The notes below the pieces were generated by a model. That model did no database searches and was not told the origin of the DNA. It worked only from the letters and a program-made list of their open reading frames with translations. Shown in pieces: positions 54,255-64,000 of a stretch of 64,000 nucleotides of DNA (within the stretch, counting starts at the first letter, position 1; each line of letters opens with the position of its first letter). The translations under genes and the position numbers were made by a program. Location: positions 361,001 to 425,000 of the forward strand of contig OZ037767.1 in NCBI GenBank assembly GCA_964035545.1. Direction: 5' to 3'. This DNA comes from Bugula neritina. Its lineage: Eukaryota > Bryozoa > Gymnolaemata > Cheilostomatida > Bugulidae.

Positions 54255-55344
54255 CGTTGCCTCGCCACACTCAGCTCAATGCAGCGTTGCCTCACCACAC
54301 TCAGCTCAATGCAGCGTTGCCTCACCACACTCAGCTCAATGCAGCGTTGCCTCACCACACATGTAAATATCGTGTAGATATTCAACTTGATAAAAATTAG
54401 AGTAAAGTGACTAGAGTACCTGATGTACCTCATCCACCCACTCTCCCTTACAGTTACCTGCTGTACCTGATGTACCTCATCCACCCACTCTCTCTTACAG
54501 TTACCTGCTGTACCTGAAGCATGCATTTCTATAGAAACACTGAAATAGTCGCTAGTTCACACTATATCCAATCATGACTGAGCGCAGATTTCTGCTGTAG
54601 ATTACACTTTGTTGATGTTACAACTTTTCCTAGGGTCACTTTGATTCACATATATATTAGTTTGTTTAGACTTTTATTGTTGCTAGTACATTTACATACT
54701 TTATGTTTGGAGACGCTATCAATTATGATATTTTGTACATAAGACCTTCAGCTTAAATAAACTATTGGAATTTGCAAGAAAAATTCGTTTCATTTCTTCT
54801 CTATTAGAATGGTGACTAGTAGAGTGTGACTAGTAGAGTAGTGACTGGTAGAGTAGTGACTAGTAGAGTAGTGACTGGTAGAGTGTGACTAGTAGAGTAG
54901 TGACTGGTAGAGTAGTGACTAGTAGAGTGTGACTGGCAGAATAGTGACTGGTAGAGTAGTGACTATATGAAAATCGGGTAAGAATGTTGAATTATGTCTT
55001 TAGAACTCGGCCTGTTCATTAATCAGTTTATTGGATTTTTGACGTAATATTTTGTTTGTACAGCTCTTGCAGTTGTAACAATTAACAATTGGGTTGTGCT
55101 TAACTGATGTTTTGACATTAAATTATCAATAGTTCAACAGGTCAGTTTTTTGTGCTGCTCATTGTGAAGTTACTCACGTGTGCTCAATGTATAGCTCATC
55201 ATAGTCAATAGTCAACAAACACAACCATCTAAACAACTATTGTACCATTGTGCTCATGTCTTGTCTTATATAATATGCTGACTTTCTTCATTTCACATGA
55301 GCTGACTCTACGGTTATGTTCAGCTGTGGGCAGCAAACACAGGT
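54255..55344. other. AF10 3' UTR and spacer to the LRRC74-like gene
   Basis: Contains a 30-bp repeat right after the stop codon (54255-54360; units with GCGTTGCCTCACCACACTCA), a two-copy 57-bp duplication (about 54408-54520), the AF10 poly(A) signal and a TAGTGACTGGTAGAG array at 54810-54966. The first repeat already starts inside the last codons region. 54970-55340 is unique and presumably holds the next promoter. Confidence 0.7.
54756..54761 (+). promoter_or_regulatory. Probable poly(A) signal of the AF10 gene
   Basis: AATAAA about 500 bp after the stop codon, followed by a T-rich stretch (TTCGTTTCATTTCTTC) typical of downstream elements. Confidence 0.65.
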
Positions 55345-58300
55345 ATGATGGGAGACAGTGTAGACAAAGAAGTGCTGTCTACACGCAGGTTAGTACAATA
55401 TGTAGTATGTACTGTAGATACTGTGTAGTATATACTGTGTAGTATGTACTGTATATACTGTGTAGTATGTACTGTATATACTGTGTAGCATGTACTGTGT
55501 AGTATGTACTGTATATACTGTAAATACTGTGTAGTATGTACTGTAGATACTGTGTAGTGTTTACTGTAGATACTGTGTAGTGTTTACTGTAAATAATGTG
55601 TAGTATATACTGTGTAGTGTTTACTGTATATACTGTGTAGTATGTACTGTAGATACTGTGTAGTATGTACTGTATATACTGTGTAGTATGTACTGTATAT
55701 ACCGTGTAGCATGTACTGTATATACTGTGTAGTATGTACTGTATATACTGTGTAGTATGTACTGTGTAGTATGTACTGTATATACTGTAAATACTGTGTA
55801 GTATGTACTGTAGATACTGTGTAGTGTTTACTGTAGATACTGTGTAGTGTTTACTGTAAATAATGTGTAGTATATACTGTGTAGTGTTTACTGTATATAC
55901 TGTGTAGTATGTACTGTAGATACTGTGTAGTATGTACTGTAGATACTGTGTAGTATGTACTGTAGATACTGTGTAGTATGTACTGTATATACTGTGTAGT
56001 ATGTACTGTATATACTGTGTAGTATGCGTACTGTGTAGTGTGTAGTGTATATACTGTGTAGTGTGCGTACTGTGTAGTGTGTAGTGTATAATACACTCTT
56101 AGAATGCTGCCGTTGAGGATCGCTGCTTTGAGGAAAAGAATACAGAGACCCAGCTATGTTCCTGTAGACAGGACTGGAAACCGAGTGCTCCGTACAAACT
56201 ATCTGTCAGGTGCTGAGGCTACAGGTGGGTACATGTCAAGGTCAACTAGTATAGTATTATTATAATATAGTATTATACAGTATATTAGTACAGTATTATA
56301 CAATATATTAGTATAGTATTATACAGTATATTAGTATAGTATTATACAGCATTTTAGTATAGTATTATACAATATATTAGTACAGTATTATACAGTATAT
56401 TAGTATAGTATTATACAGTATATTAGTACAGTATTATACAATATATTAGTATAGTATTATACAGTATATTAGTATAGTATTATACAGCATTTTAGTATAG
56501 TATTATACAATATATTAGTACAGTATTATACAGTATATTAGTATAGTATTATACAGCATATTAGTATAGTATTATACAGTATATTAGTATAGTATTATAC
56601 AGTATATTAGTATAGTATTATACAGCATATTAGTACAGTATTATACAGCATATTAGTATAGTATTATACAGCATATTAGTATAGTATTATACAGTATATT
56701 AGTACAGTATTATACAGCATTTTAGTATAGTATTATACAGTATATTAGTACAGTATTATACAGTATATTAGTATAGTATTATACCGTATATTAGTATAGT
56801 ATTATACAGTATATTAGTATAGTATTATACAGTATATTAGTATAGTATTATACAGTATATTAGTACAGTATTATACAGCATATTAGTATAGTATTACACA
56901 GTATATGATTTTCATTCAGAACAACGAAGTAGAATTGGAGTTGTCTTTGCATCAATGGACAGCGAAATTGGCTCTCTTCCTAATCTAGCCTCAAATCCCA
57001 ACTCTCCACGGACTACGCTTAGACCGAAATCTTTCAAAAATCAAAGCTGCTGGACAGCAAATTCCTCTAGACCAAAGACAGCGACTACTAAACTACATTC
57101 CAACACAGCACTACCTGCGCGTATCACCTCAGACACCACACTACCTGCGTGTATCACCTCAGACTATGGGTCATCTGCAACTGAATTACAATATCTAGGT
57201 GATTAGTTTAAAGAAAAAACCTCCATTTATTATTACTGCTGTAAATCAAGTAATATTTGTTTAGGCCAGCTTTCATACTCTTCTTTTCTGCAAAATCAAT
57301 AATAACAATAACTGTTGCAAGAAACGCACACATTTTCGTTATTCCTTTTACGTTGAGGTTGCCAGAGGTAGGAGTTATTTTGTAGAACACAGCGAAAATT
57401 CTACACCAGACTTTGATGTTTTGAAAGTAGAATTATCTCCCTTGTCAGAGTCAATGAGGTCTACCAACTCAAATTCAATGAGGTCTACCAACTCAGATTA
57501 CACAATTACTGCTTCCTACCCTTCTATGACCTCTAGTGACGAACCATCACTCGACGGTAACTCATCTTACTCTAAGAGTAGTAAAGCAAACTCTAAAGTA
57601 CCCCCCTCCCCACCTTCTCTGGTAGTCTACCCCCACCTTCTCTGGTAGTCTACCCCCCCCACCTTCTCTGGTAGTCTACCCCCCACCTTCTCTGGTAGTC
57701 TACCCCCACCTTCTCTGGTAGTCTACCCCCCCCACCTTCTCTGGTAGTCTACCCCCACCTTCTCTGGTAGTCTACCCCCCACCTTCTCTGGTAGTCTACC
57801 CCCACCTTCTCTGGTAGTCTACCCCCCACCTTCTCTGGTAGTCTACCCCCCACCTTCTCTGGTAGTCTACCCCCACCTTCTCTGGTAGTCTACCCCCACC
57901 TTCTCTGGTAGTCTACCCCCCCACCTTCTCTGGTAGTCTACCCCCCCACCTTCTCTGGTAGTCTACCCCCACCTTCTCTGGTAGTCTACCCCCCCACCTT
58001 CTCTGGTAGTCTTGAACACACATCCTCTTGATACCAACTCAATTGTTGAAAATATTTCCAGTTTATTTTGTGACATTTTAGAGATTACCTCAACCAGAGA
58101 TCTGCACTCTGTAAGTCAGCGTGGTGCTGCCACAGCTACGAGTATTTACGTCAGCACTTGCAAGATGCTGAACATACCTGTATCCAAGTCGCTCTACAAG
58201 TTTCTCAGTCTCTCCACTATAAACCTGAAGTATCACGCGCTCTCGGAGTTACAGGTTAAAGCCTTTGCTGTCGGGCTTACAGTGAGTTAATAGTCAGCAG

Positions 58301-61300
58301 TTATATATAGGTCAGTAGTATGTTATATATAGATCAGTAGTATGCTATATATAAGTCAGTAGTATGTTATATATAGGTCAATAGTATGCTATATATAGGT
58401 CAGTAGTATGTCATATATATAGGTCAATAGTATGCTATATATAGGTCAGTAGTGTACTATATATAGGTCAGTAGTGTGCTATATATAGGTCAGTAGTGTG
58501 CTATATATAGGTCAGTAGTGTAATGATGTTTTAGAGGTCGTGTGTGAGTTCTCTAGACATCTCTGCTACTGGACTAACAGACAGAGGATTTGGTTACTTG
58601 TGCGATGTGTTGCATGTAAACTACACTATCAAAGATCTCTTCGCAGCTGACAATAAGCTCTCCGGCACTTCTGCTCACAGACTGGCTTTACTTATGGATG
58701 ATAATGGGTAACATGTTGTTATGTACAATATAATGTAGTATAATATAGTATAATATAATATAGTATAATATAATGTAGTATAGTATAATATAATATAATA
58801 TAATATAATATAGTATAGTATAATATAGTATAATATAATATAGTATAATATAGTATAGTATAATATAATATAGTATAATATAATATAATATAGTATAGTA
58901 TAATGTAGTATAATATAATATAGTATAATATAATATAGTATAATATGATGTAGTATAATATAATATAGTATAATATAGTATAGTATAATATAATATAGTA
59001 TAATATAATATAATATAGTATAGTATAATGTAGTATAATATAATATAGTATAATATAATATAGTATAATATAATGTAGTATAATATAATGTAATATAATA
59101 TTATAGAACCGTGGAATGTTTGGACATGTCAGGGAATTCATTCAAAGATCAGGATGCAGTTTATTTTGCTGAGATTATTAAGGTGAGCATTATATATAAT
59201 ATACAACATATAACATATCGTATACAACATATAACATATAACATGTAACATATATCACATAACATATAGTATATACTCGATGCAGATAAACCCTGAGCTG
59301 AAGAGGCTATGTCTCAGACATAACTTGTTTGGAGCTGAAGCTAGCCAACACTTTGGGCGAGCAGTAGGTACGTCCCCACAACATACTCATATTACTGAAC
59401 AGAAACTCTGCTTCACTCTAAGGCTAAGTTAATTACTTACTCATGTATCTACACTATATACACTATACACACTATATACACTGTATACACTATATACACT
59501 ATATACACTATATACACTATATACACTGTATACACTATATACACTATATACACTGTATACACTATATACACTATATACACTGTATACACTATACACTGTA
59601 TACAGTGTAGACAGTGTATACAGTGTATACACTATATACACTATATACACTATATACACTATATACACTATATACACTGTATACACTGTATACACTATAC
59701 ACTGTATACACTGTATACACTGTATACACTATACACTGTATACACTATATACACTATATACACTGTATACACTATATACACTGTATACACTATATACACT
59801 ATATACACTGTATACACTATATACACTGTATACACTATATACACTATATACACTATATACACTATATACACTGTATACACTATATACACTATATACACTA
59901 TATACACTATACACTATATACAGTGTATACACTATATACACTGTATACACTACACACACTATATACACTATACACACTGTATACACTATACACACTGTAT
60001 ACACTATATACACTGTATACACTATATACACTATATACACTGTATACACTATATACACTGTATACACTATATACACTATATACACTATATACACTATATA
60101 CACTATATACACTATATACACTATATACACTATATACACTATATACACTATATACACTATATACACTGTATACACTACATACACTATATACACTATATAC
60201 ACTGTATACACTGTATACACTGTATACACTGTATACACTATATACACTATATACACTATATACACTATATACACTGTCTACACTGTATACACTATATACA
60301 CTATATACACTATATACACTGTATACACTATATACACTATATACACTATATACACTATACACTGTATACACTATACACACTGTATACACTATATACACTA
60401 TATACACTATATACACTATACACACTGTATACACTATACACACTGTATACACTATATACATTGTATACACTATATACACTATATACACTGTATACACTAT
60501 ATACACTGTATACACTATATACACTATATACACTGTATACACTATATACACTGTATACACTATATACACTATATACACTATATACACTATATACACTGTA
60601 TACACTATATACACTATATACACTATATACACTATACACTATATACAGTGTATACACTATATACACTGTATACACTACACACACTATATACACTATACAC
60701 ACTGTATACACTATACACACTGTATACACTATATACACTGTATACACTATATACACTATATACACTGTATACACTATATACACTGTATACACTATATACA
60801 CTATATACACTATATACACTATATACACTATATACACTATATACACTATATACACTATATACACTATATACACTATATACACTGTATACACTACATACAC
60901 TATATACACTATATACACTGTATACACTGTATACACTGTATACACTGTATACACTATATACACTATATACACTATATACACTATATACACTGTCTACACT
61001 GTATACACTATATACACTATATACACTATATACACTGTATACACTATATACACTATATACACTATATACACTATACACTATATACAGTGTATACACTATA
61101 TACACTGTATACACTACACACACTATATACACTATACACACTGTATACACTATACACACTGTATACACTATATACATTGTATACACTATATACACTATAT
61201 ACACTGTATACACTATATACACTGTATACACTATATACACTATATACACTATATACACTATATACACTATATACACTATATACACTATATACACTATATA

Positions 61301-63481
61301 CACTATATACACTATATACACTGTATACACTACATACACTATATACACTATATACACTGTATACACTGTATACACTGTATACACTGTATACACTATATAC
61401 ACTATATACACTATATACACTGTATACACTGTATACACTATATTATACACTGTCTGTAATTGTAGGCGTGAACAATGATATGACAACTCTAGATCTCAGC
61501 TGGAATCAGTTTAGAAAACACGGAGCCAGCACTCTGATTGACCACATAAGGGTAAGCTTGCAGTACATTAGCTATTATTTGGGAAGACAACGACAAGTCT
61601 GTCCATATTTAGGTGTTTCAATGAAACAAACTTCGTTAAATGCCAGTGTTATAATACTTACAGGCACATTGAGACGCATTGAGGTTAATTCACTTCTGTC
61701 TTTTTTAACTGTTTTTGTTAACCTTAGCTTTATTCCATCACTACTTGTATTTAGCTCTTCAGTTCGAACTGTTACGAGATGTATTATGTAGTGTATTGTA
61801 TCCTTAGGTATATAGTATTATAAAACACAGTATACGTTGTATAAGGTAACATAATATGTTATTATTATGTTATATATATATTTACAGCTAAACTCTTGTC
61901 TCAGAGATCTGAATCTCTCCTGGAACGGTTTGAGTCTTGAAGGATGTGAAGCTCTAGCCGAGTATTTCAAAGTGAACACAACACTCACCAGCCTAGACAT
62001 TACTTCTAATAGAATTACACAGGAAGCTCTTCGGGCGTTGAGTCCTGGACTTATTAAAAACAAGACCCTGGAGATTCTCAAGGTAACATCTGTTTATGTG
62101 TCAGCATGTATGTGTCAGTATATATGTGTGTCAGTATGTATGTGTCAGTATATATGTGTCAGTATGTATGTGTCAGTATGTATGTGTCAGTATGTATGTG
62201 TCAGTATGTATGTGTCAGTATGTATGTGTCAGTATATATGTGTCAGTATGTATGTGTCAGTATATATGTGTCAGTATGTATGTGTCAGTATGTATGTGTC
62301 AGTATATATGTGTCAGTATGTATGTGTCAGTATATATGTGTCAGTATGCATGTGTAAGTAGCAGCATAGCTACACTTTAATAAAATGCTTACATGTCTAG
62401 AAAATTATTTTGTTTTACCTAAAATTGATTGATTGATTGATTGATTTATTACATATCACAAACATGACAACACGTTGCAAAATTCAGTGTAAATACTGGC
62501 TATAATAAGTAGGAATGAACAAAAATAAGAGAAAAAATCAAAACTCTGTTGGATTATTTAAAATAAAAGCTCATTTAAAGTATTTACAAGATGTCGCAAG
62601 AAGCTATCTCTGCCCCATGCCCCTCTATATTTTATGGTTCGATATCTTCCAGAAGGGCATTGACTAAGAAAGTTATTGATGAAATGGTCATTGTCTGTTA
62701 TATATTTGATGGCAAGTTCTTTAGTGAGTTTCTGAATTAGTTGATGCTATATTATTTAAAAAAGAAGTTGCAATAATTTTTTTTGCACCTGAGTGTAAAC
62801 AAACATACTATATACTACAGATAGAGAAGTGTAAACAAACATACTATATACTACAGGTAAGGAAGTGTAAACAAACATACTATATACTACAGGTAGGGAA
62901 GTGTAAACAAACATACTATATACTACAGGTAGGGAAGTGTAAACAAACATACTATATACTACAGGTAGGGAAGTGTAAACAAACATACTATATACTACAG
63001 GTAGGGAAGTGTAAACAAACATACTATATACTACAGGTAGGGAAGTGTAAACAAACATACTATATACTACAGGTAGGGAAGTGTAAACAAACATACTATA
63101 TACTACAGGTAGGGAAGTGTAAACAAACATACTATATACTACAGGTAGGGAAGTGTAAACAAACATACTATATACTACAGGTAGGGAAGTGTAAACAAAC
63201 ATACTATATACTACAGGTAGGGAAGTGTAAACAAACATACTATATACTACAGGTAGGGAAGTGTAAACAAACATACTATATACTACAGGTAGGGAAGAAT
63301 CCTATTACTAGCAACGGAGTATTTGAGTTTCTGGTGAAGCTCAAGTTTCTGGAGTTGTCATCTCGTATTGTCCTTCCGAGTCTCAAGACAATAGATTTCA
63401 GTGTAAGTTATTGTTTTTCATTTTGATGTTCCGTCATGTTCACATAATATTTATTCAAACACAAGCTGTACATTGTTAGTG

Positions 63482-63527
<46 letters not shown>

Positions 63528-63813
63528 TACTGTACGTGTGTTATTTTAGGATATTATTGTATCTCGGGAAGTCATCAAACTGCACGACAGTATAGCCAGA
63601 AGTTATCCTAATATAAAGTTTATATTTGGATTTATCCCCCTTGACATGCCTGCCCAACCTGTAACCAAGCAACATCACACCAATCTCACGAGTAAACAAG
63701 CGCGTGACATACTTTATCAAGTTATAAAAGGGCTGGGTTTGACACCCGAACATGTCCTGCCGAAGAACCCCGACACACGCTGGCAGGTTTTACCGCTGAA
63801 AGACACGTTACAG
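55345..63813 (+). CDS. LRRC74: LRRC74-like leucine-rich repeat protein (12 exons seen, 3' end outside window)
   Basis: Exons 55345-55388, 56103-56224, 56920-57198, 57386-57556 (end uncertain), 58010-58281, 58535-58707, 59107-59182, 59286-59367, 61466-61551, 61888-62082, 63289-63402, 63550-63813; 626 codons so far. The first about 240 residues are Ser/Thr-rich and unconserved. From KMLNIPVSKSLYKFL on it follows LRRC74A/B, with ribonuclease-inhibitor-type LRRs: SLDISATGLTDRGF, CLDMSGNSFKDQDA, TLDLSWNQFRKHGA, DLNLSWNGLSLEGC, SLDITSNRITQEAL, then LEILKVGKNPIT. The end of the family pattern, VSREVIKLHDSIARSYPNIKFIF, is present, followed by an EF-hand-like helical segment start (SKQARDILYQVIKGLG). 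Exon 4 may end at 57556 (GACG|GTAACT) or at 57581 (AGTA|GTAAAG); both keep phase. The first exon is tentative. Function of LRRC74 proteins is unknown. There is no F-box, NACHT or membrane segment. Confidence 0.87.
55392..56095. repeat. TACTGTGTAGTATG-type satellite, LRRC74 intron 1
   Basis: 0.7-kb array of TACTGTGTAGTATG and TACTGTATA/TACTGTAGA elements. A block of about 290 bp (from about 55500) is repeated almost unchanged from about 55765, giving a higher-order duplication. The array starts within ten bases of the donor. Confidence 0.94.
56240..56905. repeat. 23-bp minisatellite, LRRC74 intron 2
   Basis: About 29 copies of a unit with TAGTATAGTATTATACAGTA; variant units (CATTTTAGTA, AATATATTAG, TAGTACAG) recur in the same order, indicating block duplication. 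Confidence 0.95.
57600..58009. repeat. ~23-bp C-rich minisatellite supplying splice sites, LRRC74 intron 4
   Basis: About 18 units of CACCTTCTCTGGTAGTCTAC with a variable C5-C8 run. Every unit contains a 3' splice-like block (pyrimidine tract then TCTCTGGTAG). The acceptor of exon 5 at 58007-58009 is the last one of them. Confidence 0.93.
58290..58522. repeat. 22-bp repeat, LRRC74 intron 5
   Basis: About ten copies of ATATATAGGTCAGTAGTGTG with CT; fills most of the intron. Confidence 0.93.
58710..59104. repeat. (TATAATA)n satellite, LRRC74 intron 6
   Basis: Five-base TATAA/TATAG units (AGTATAATATAATATAGTAT) fill the whole intron between exons 58535-58707 and 59107-59182. Confidence 0.95.
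59440..61455. repeat. 2-kb 9-bp satellite with higher-order structure, LRRC74 intron 8
   Basis: Basic unit is 9 bp (ACTATATAC or ACTGTATAC, with ACTACATAC and ACACACTAT variants). Marker words show a higher-order repeat: CAGTGTATAC occurs at 59921, 60646 and 61085, and CTACATACAC near 60176, 60892 and 61327, spacings of about 716-725 and 435-440 bp. The 9-bp unit encodes YTL/IHY/VYS tripeptides in the various frames, producing a false ORF of 725 codons (59614-61791) that even reads through exon 9 in its true frame. Confidence 0.97.
62095..62356. repeat. 14-bp repeat, LRRC74 intron 10
   Basis: About 18 copies of TGTGTCAGTATGTA with a TATATA variant, starting about 12 bp after the donor. Confidence 0.95.
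62424..62749 (-). mobile_element. Probable 3' fragment of a non-LTR retrotransposon
   Basis: Read on the - strand, an open stretch of 62 codons (62558-62746) ends in TAA. About 125 bp later comes AATAAATCAATCAATCAATC, the ATCA-type microsatellite tail that closes many CR1/L2-like LINEs. The peptide (TKELAIKYITDNDHF, then SGRYRTIKYRGAWGRDSFLR) was not recognised. The 5' end stops close to a - strand TAG at 62747-62749, consistent with 5' truncation or decay. It lies in LRRC74 intron 10, antisense to the gene. The assignment rests on the tail structure. Confidence 0.5.
62787..63290. repeat. 36-bp minisatellite repeating the exon 11 acceptor, LRRC74
   Basis: About 14 almost perfect copies of a unit with ACTATATACTACAGGTAGGG; the true exon 11 acceptor (ACTACAG|GTAGGGAAG, exon from 63289) is the last copy. 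Each unit therefore carries the 3' splice site plus the first nine coding bases (GTAGGGAAG). Confidence 0.96.
63488..63521. repeat. (TA)n microsatellite
   Basis: Pure TATATA run in LRRC74 intron 11. Confidence 0.97.
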
Positions 63814-64000
63814 GTGAGTTATGTTTATGCTAGTGTAGTTATTATAACTTTCATTGGCACACATTTTACTCAGTGAGTCATAACGTTCTAGCTGACACAT
63901 TCAGTAATTAGCTGACACAGTGAGTCAAAACCTTTAAGTATACTCTGACTAGTGTATATTACTCAGGCTATGAGTATACCCTGACTACTGTATATTACTC

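Noticed and set aside
59614..61791. ORF of 725 codons, YTL/IHY repeats
   Set aside because: It is a 9-bp satellite in an intron. It reads through LRRC74 exon 9 only because the array has no stop; no protein family looks like this.
62787..63290. CRISPR-like array
   Set aside because: Regular direct repeats are present here and in many other places, but units are contiguous with no unique spacers, no cas genes are nearby and the genome is eukaryotic.

Overview
This is a stretch of animal (metazoan) nuclear genome. Nothing in it is prokaryotic: every protein-coding gene is split into many short exons with GT-AG borders, and the reconstructed proteins are orthologues of animal housekeeping and signalling genes. 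It is most likely an invertebrate: DDX28 has 11 coding exons here (its mammalian counterpart is known as a single-exon gene), and the DNA is AT-rich. I cannot name the phylum. The standard genetic code fits all exons.

Layout: (1) DDX28 mitochondrial DEAD-box helicase, + strand, 591-6101. (2) a group II p21-activated kinase (PAK4/mbt type), - strand, 7295-14873, tail-to-tail with DDX28. (3) TMED10 p24 cargo receptor, - strand, 18930-20501, head-to-head with (4) mitochondrial ribosomal protein bL33m, + strand, 21021-23000. (5) a CXorf65-like protein, + strand, 27531-29380, convergent with (6) FRG1, - strand, 30753-32971. (7) a BTB-BACK protein of the BTBD17/TANGO10 type, + strand, 38365-42429, convergent with (8) NAA20, the NatB catalytic subunit, - strand, 43082-46231. 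(9) an AF10/AF17 (MLLT10/MLLT6) chromatin reader, + strand, 49283-54254. (10) an LRRC74-type leucine-rich-repeat gene, + strand, from 55345 and running off the window at 64000. Exon borders were placed by eye so that reading phase is kept through every junction; UTR exons are mostly not resolved. The genes share no pathway: this is an ordinary gene-dense neighbourhood with alternating orientation, not an operon or cluster.

The striking property is that most introns, and several UTR and intergenic stretches, carry their own private minisatellite: a unit of about 11-44 bp, different in each intron. Many start within a few bases of a 5' splice site. In at least five places the unit contains a copy of the splice junction itself, so donors or acceptors are present many times in tandem. 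Because many units are multiples of 3 bp, these arrays create very long but meaningless open reading frames (up to 725 codons). Other notable items are a U12-type intron next to a 25-nt exon in NAA20, a GC-AG intron in TMED10, a likely separate mitochondrial-targeting exon in DDX28, a 45-bp inverted-repeat foldback element upstream of FRG1, a 3' fragment of what looks like a non-LTR retrotransposon in LRRC74, and a higher-order repeat inside the 2-kb LRRC74 satellite.
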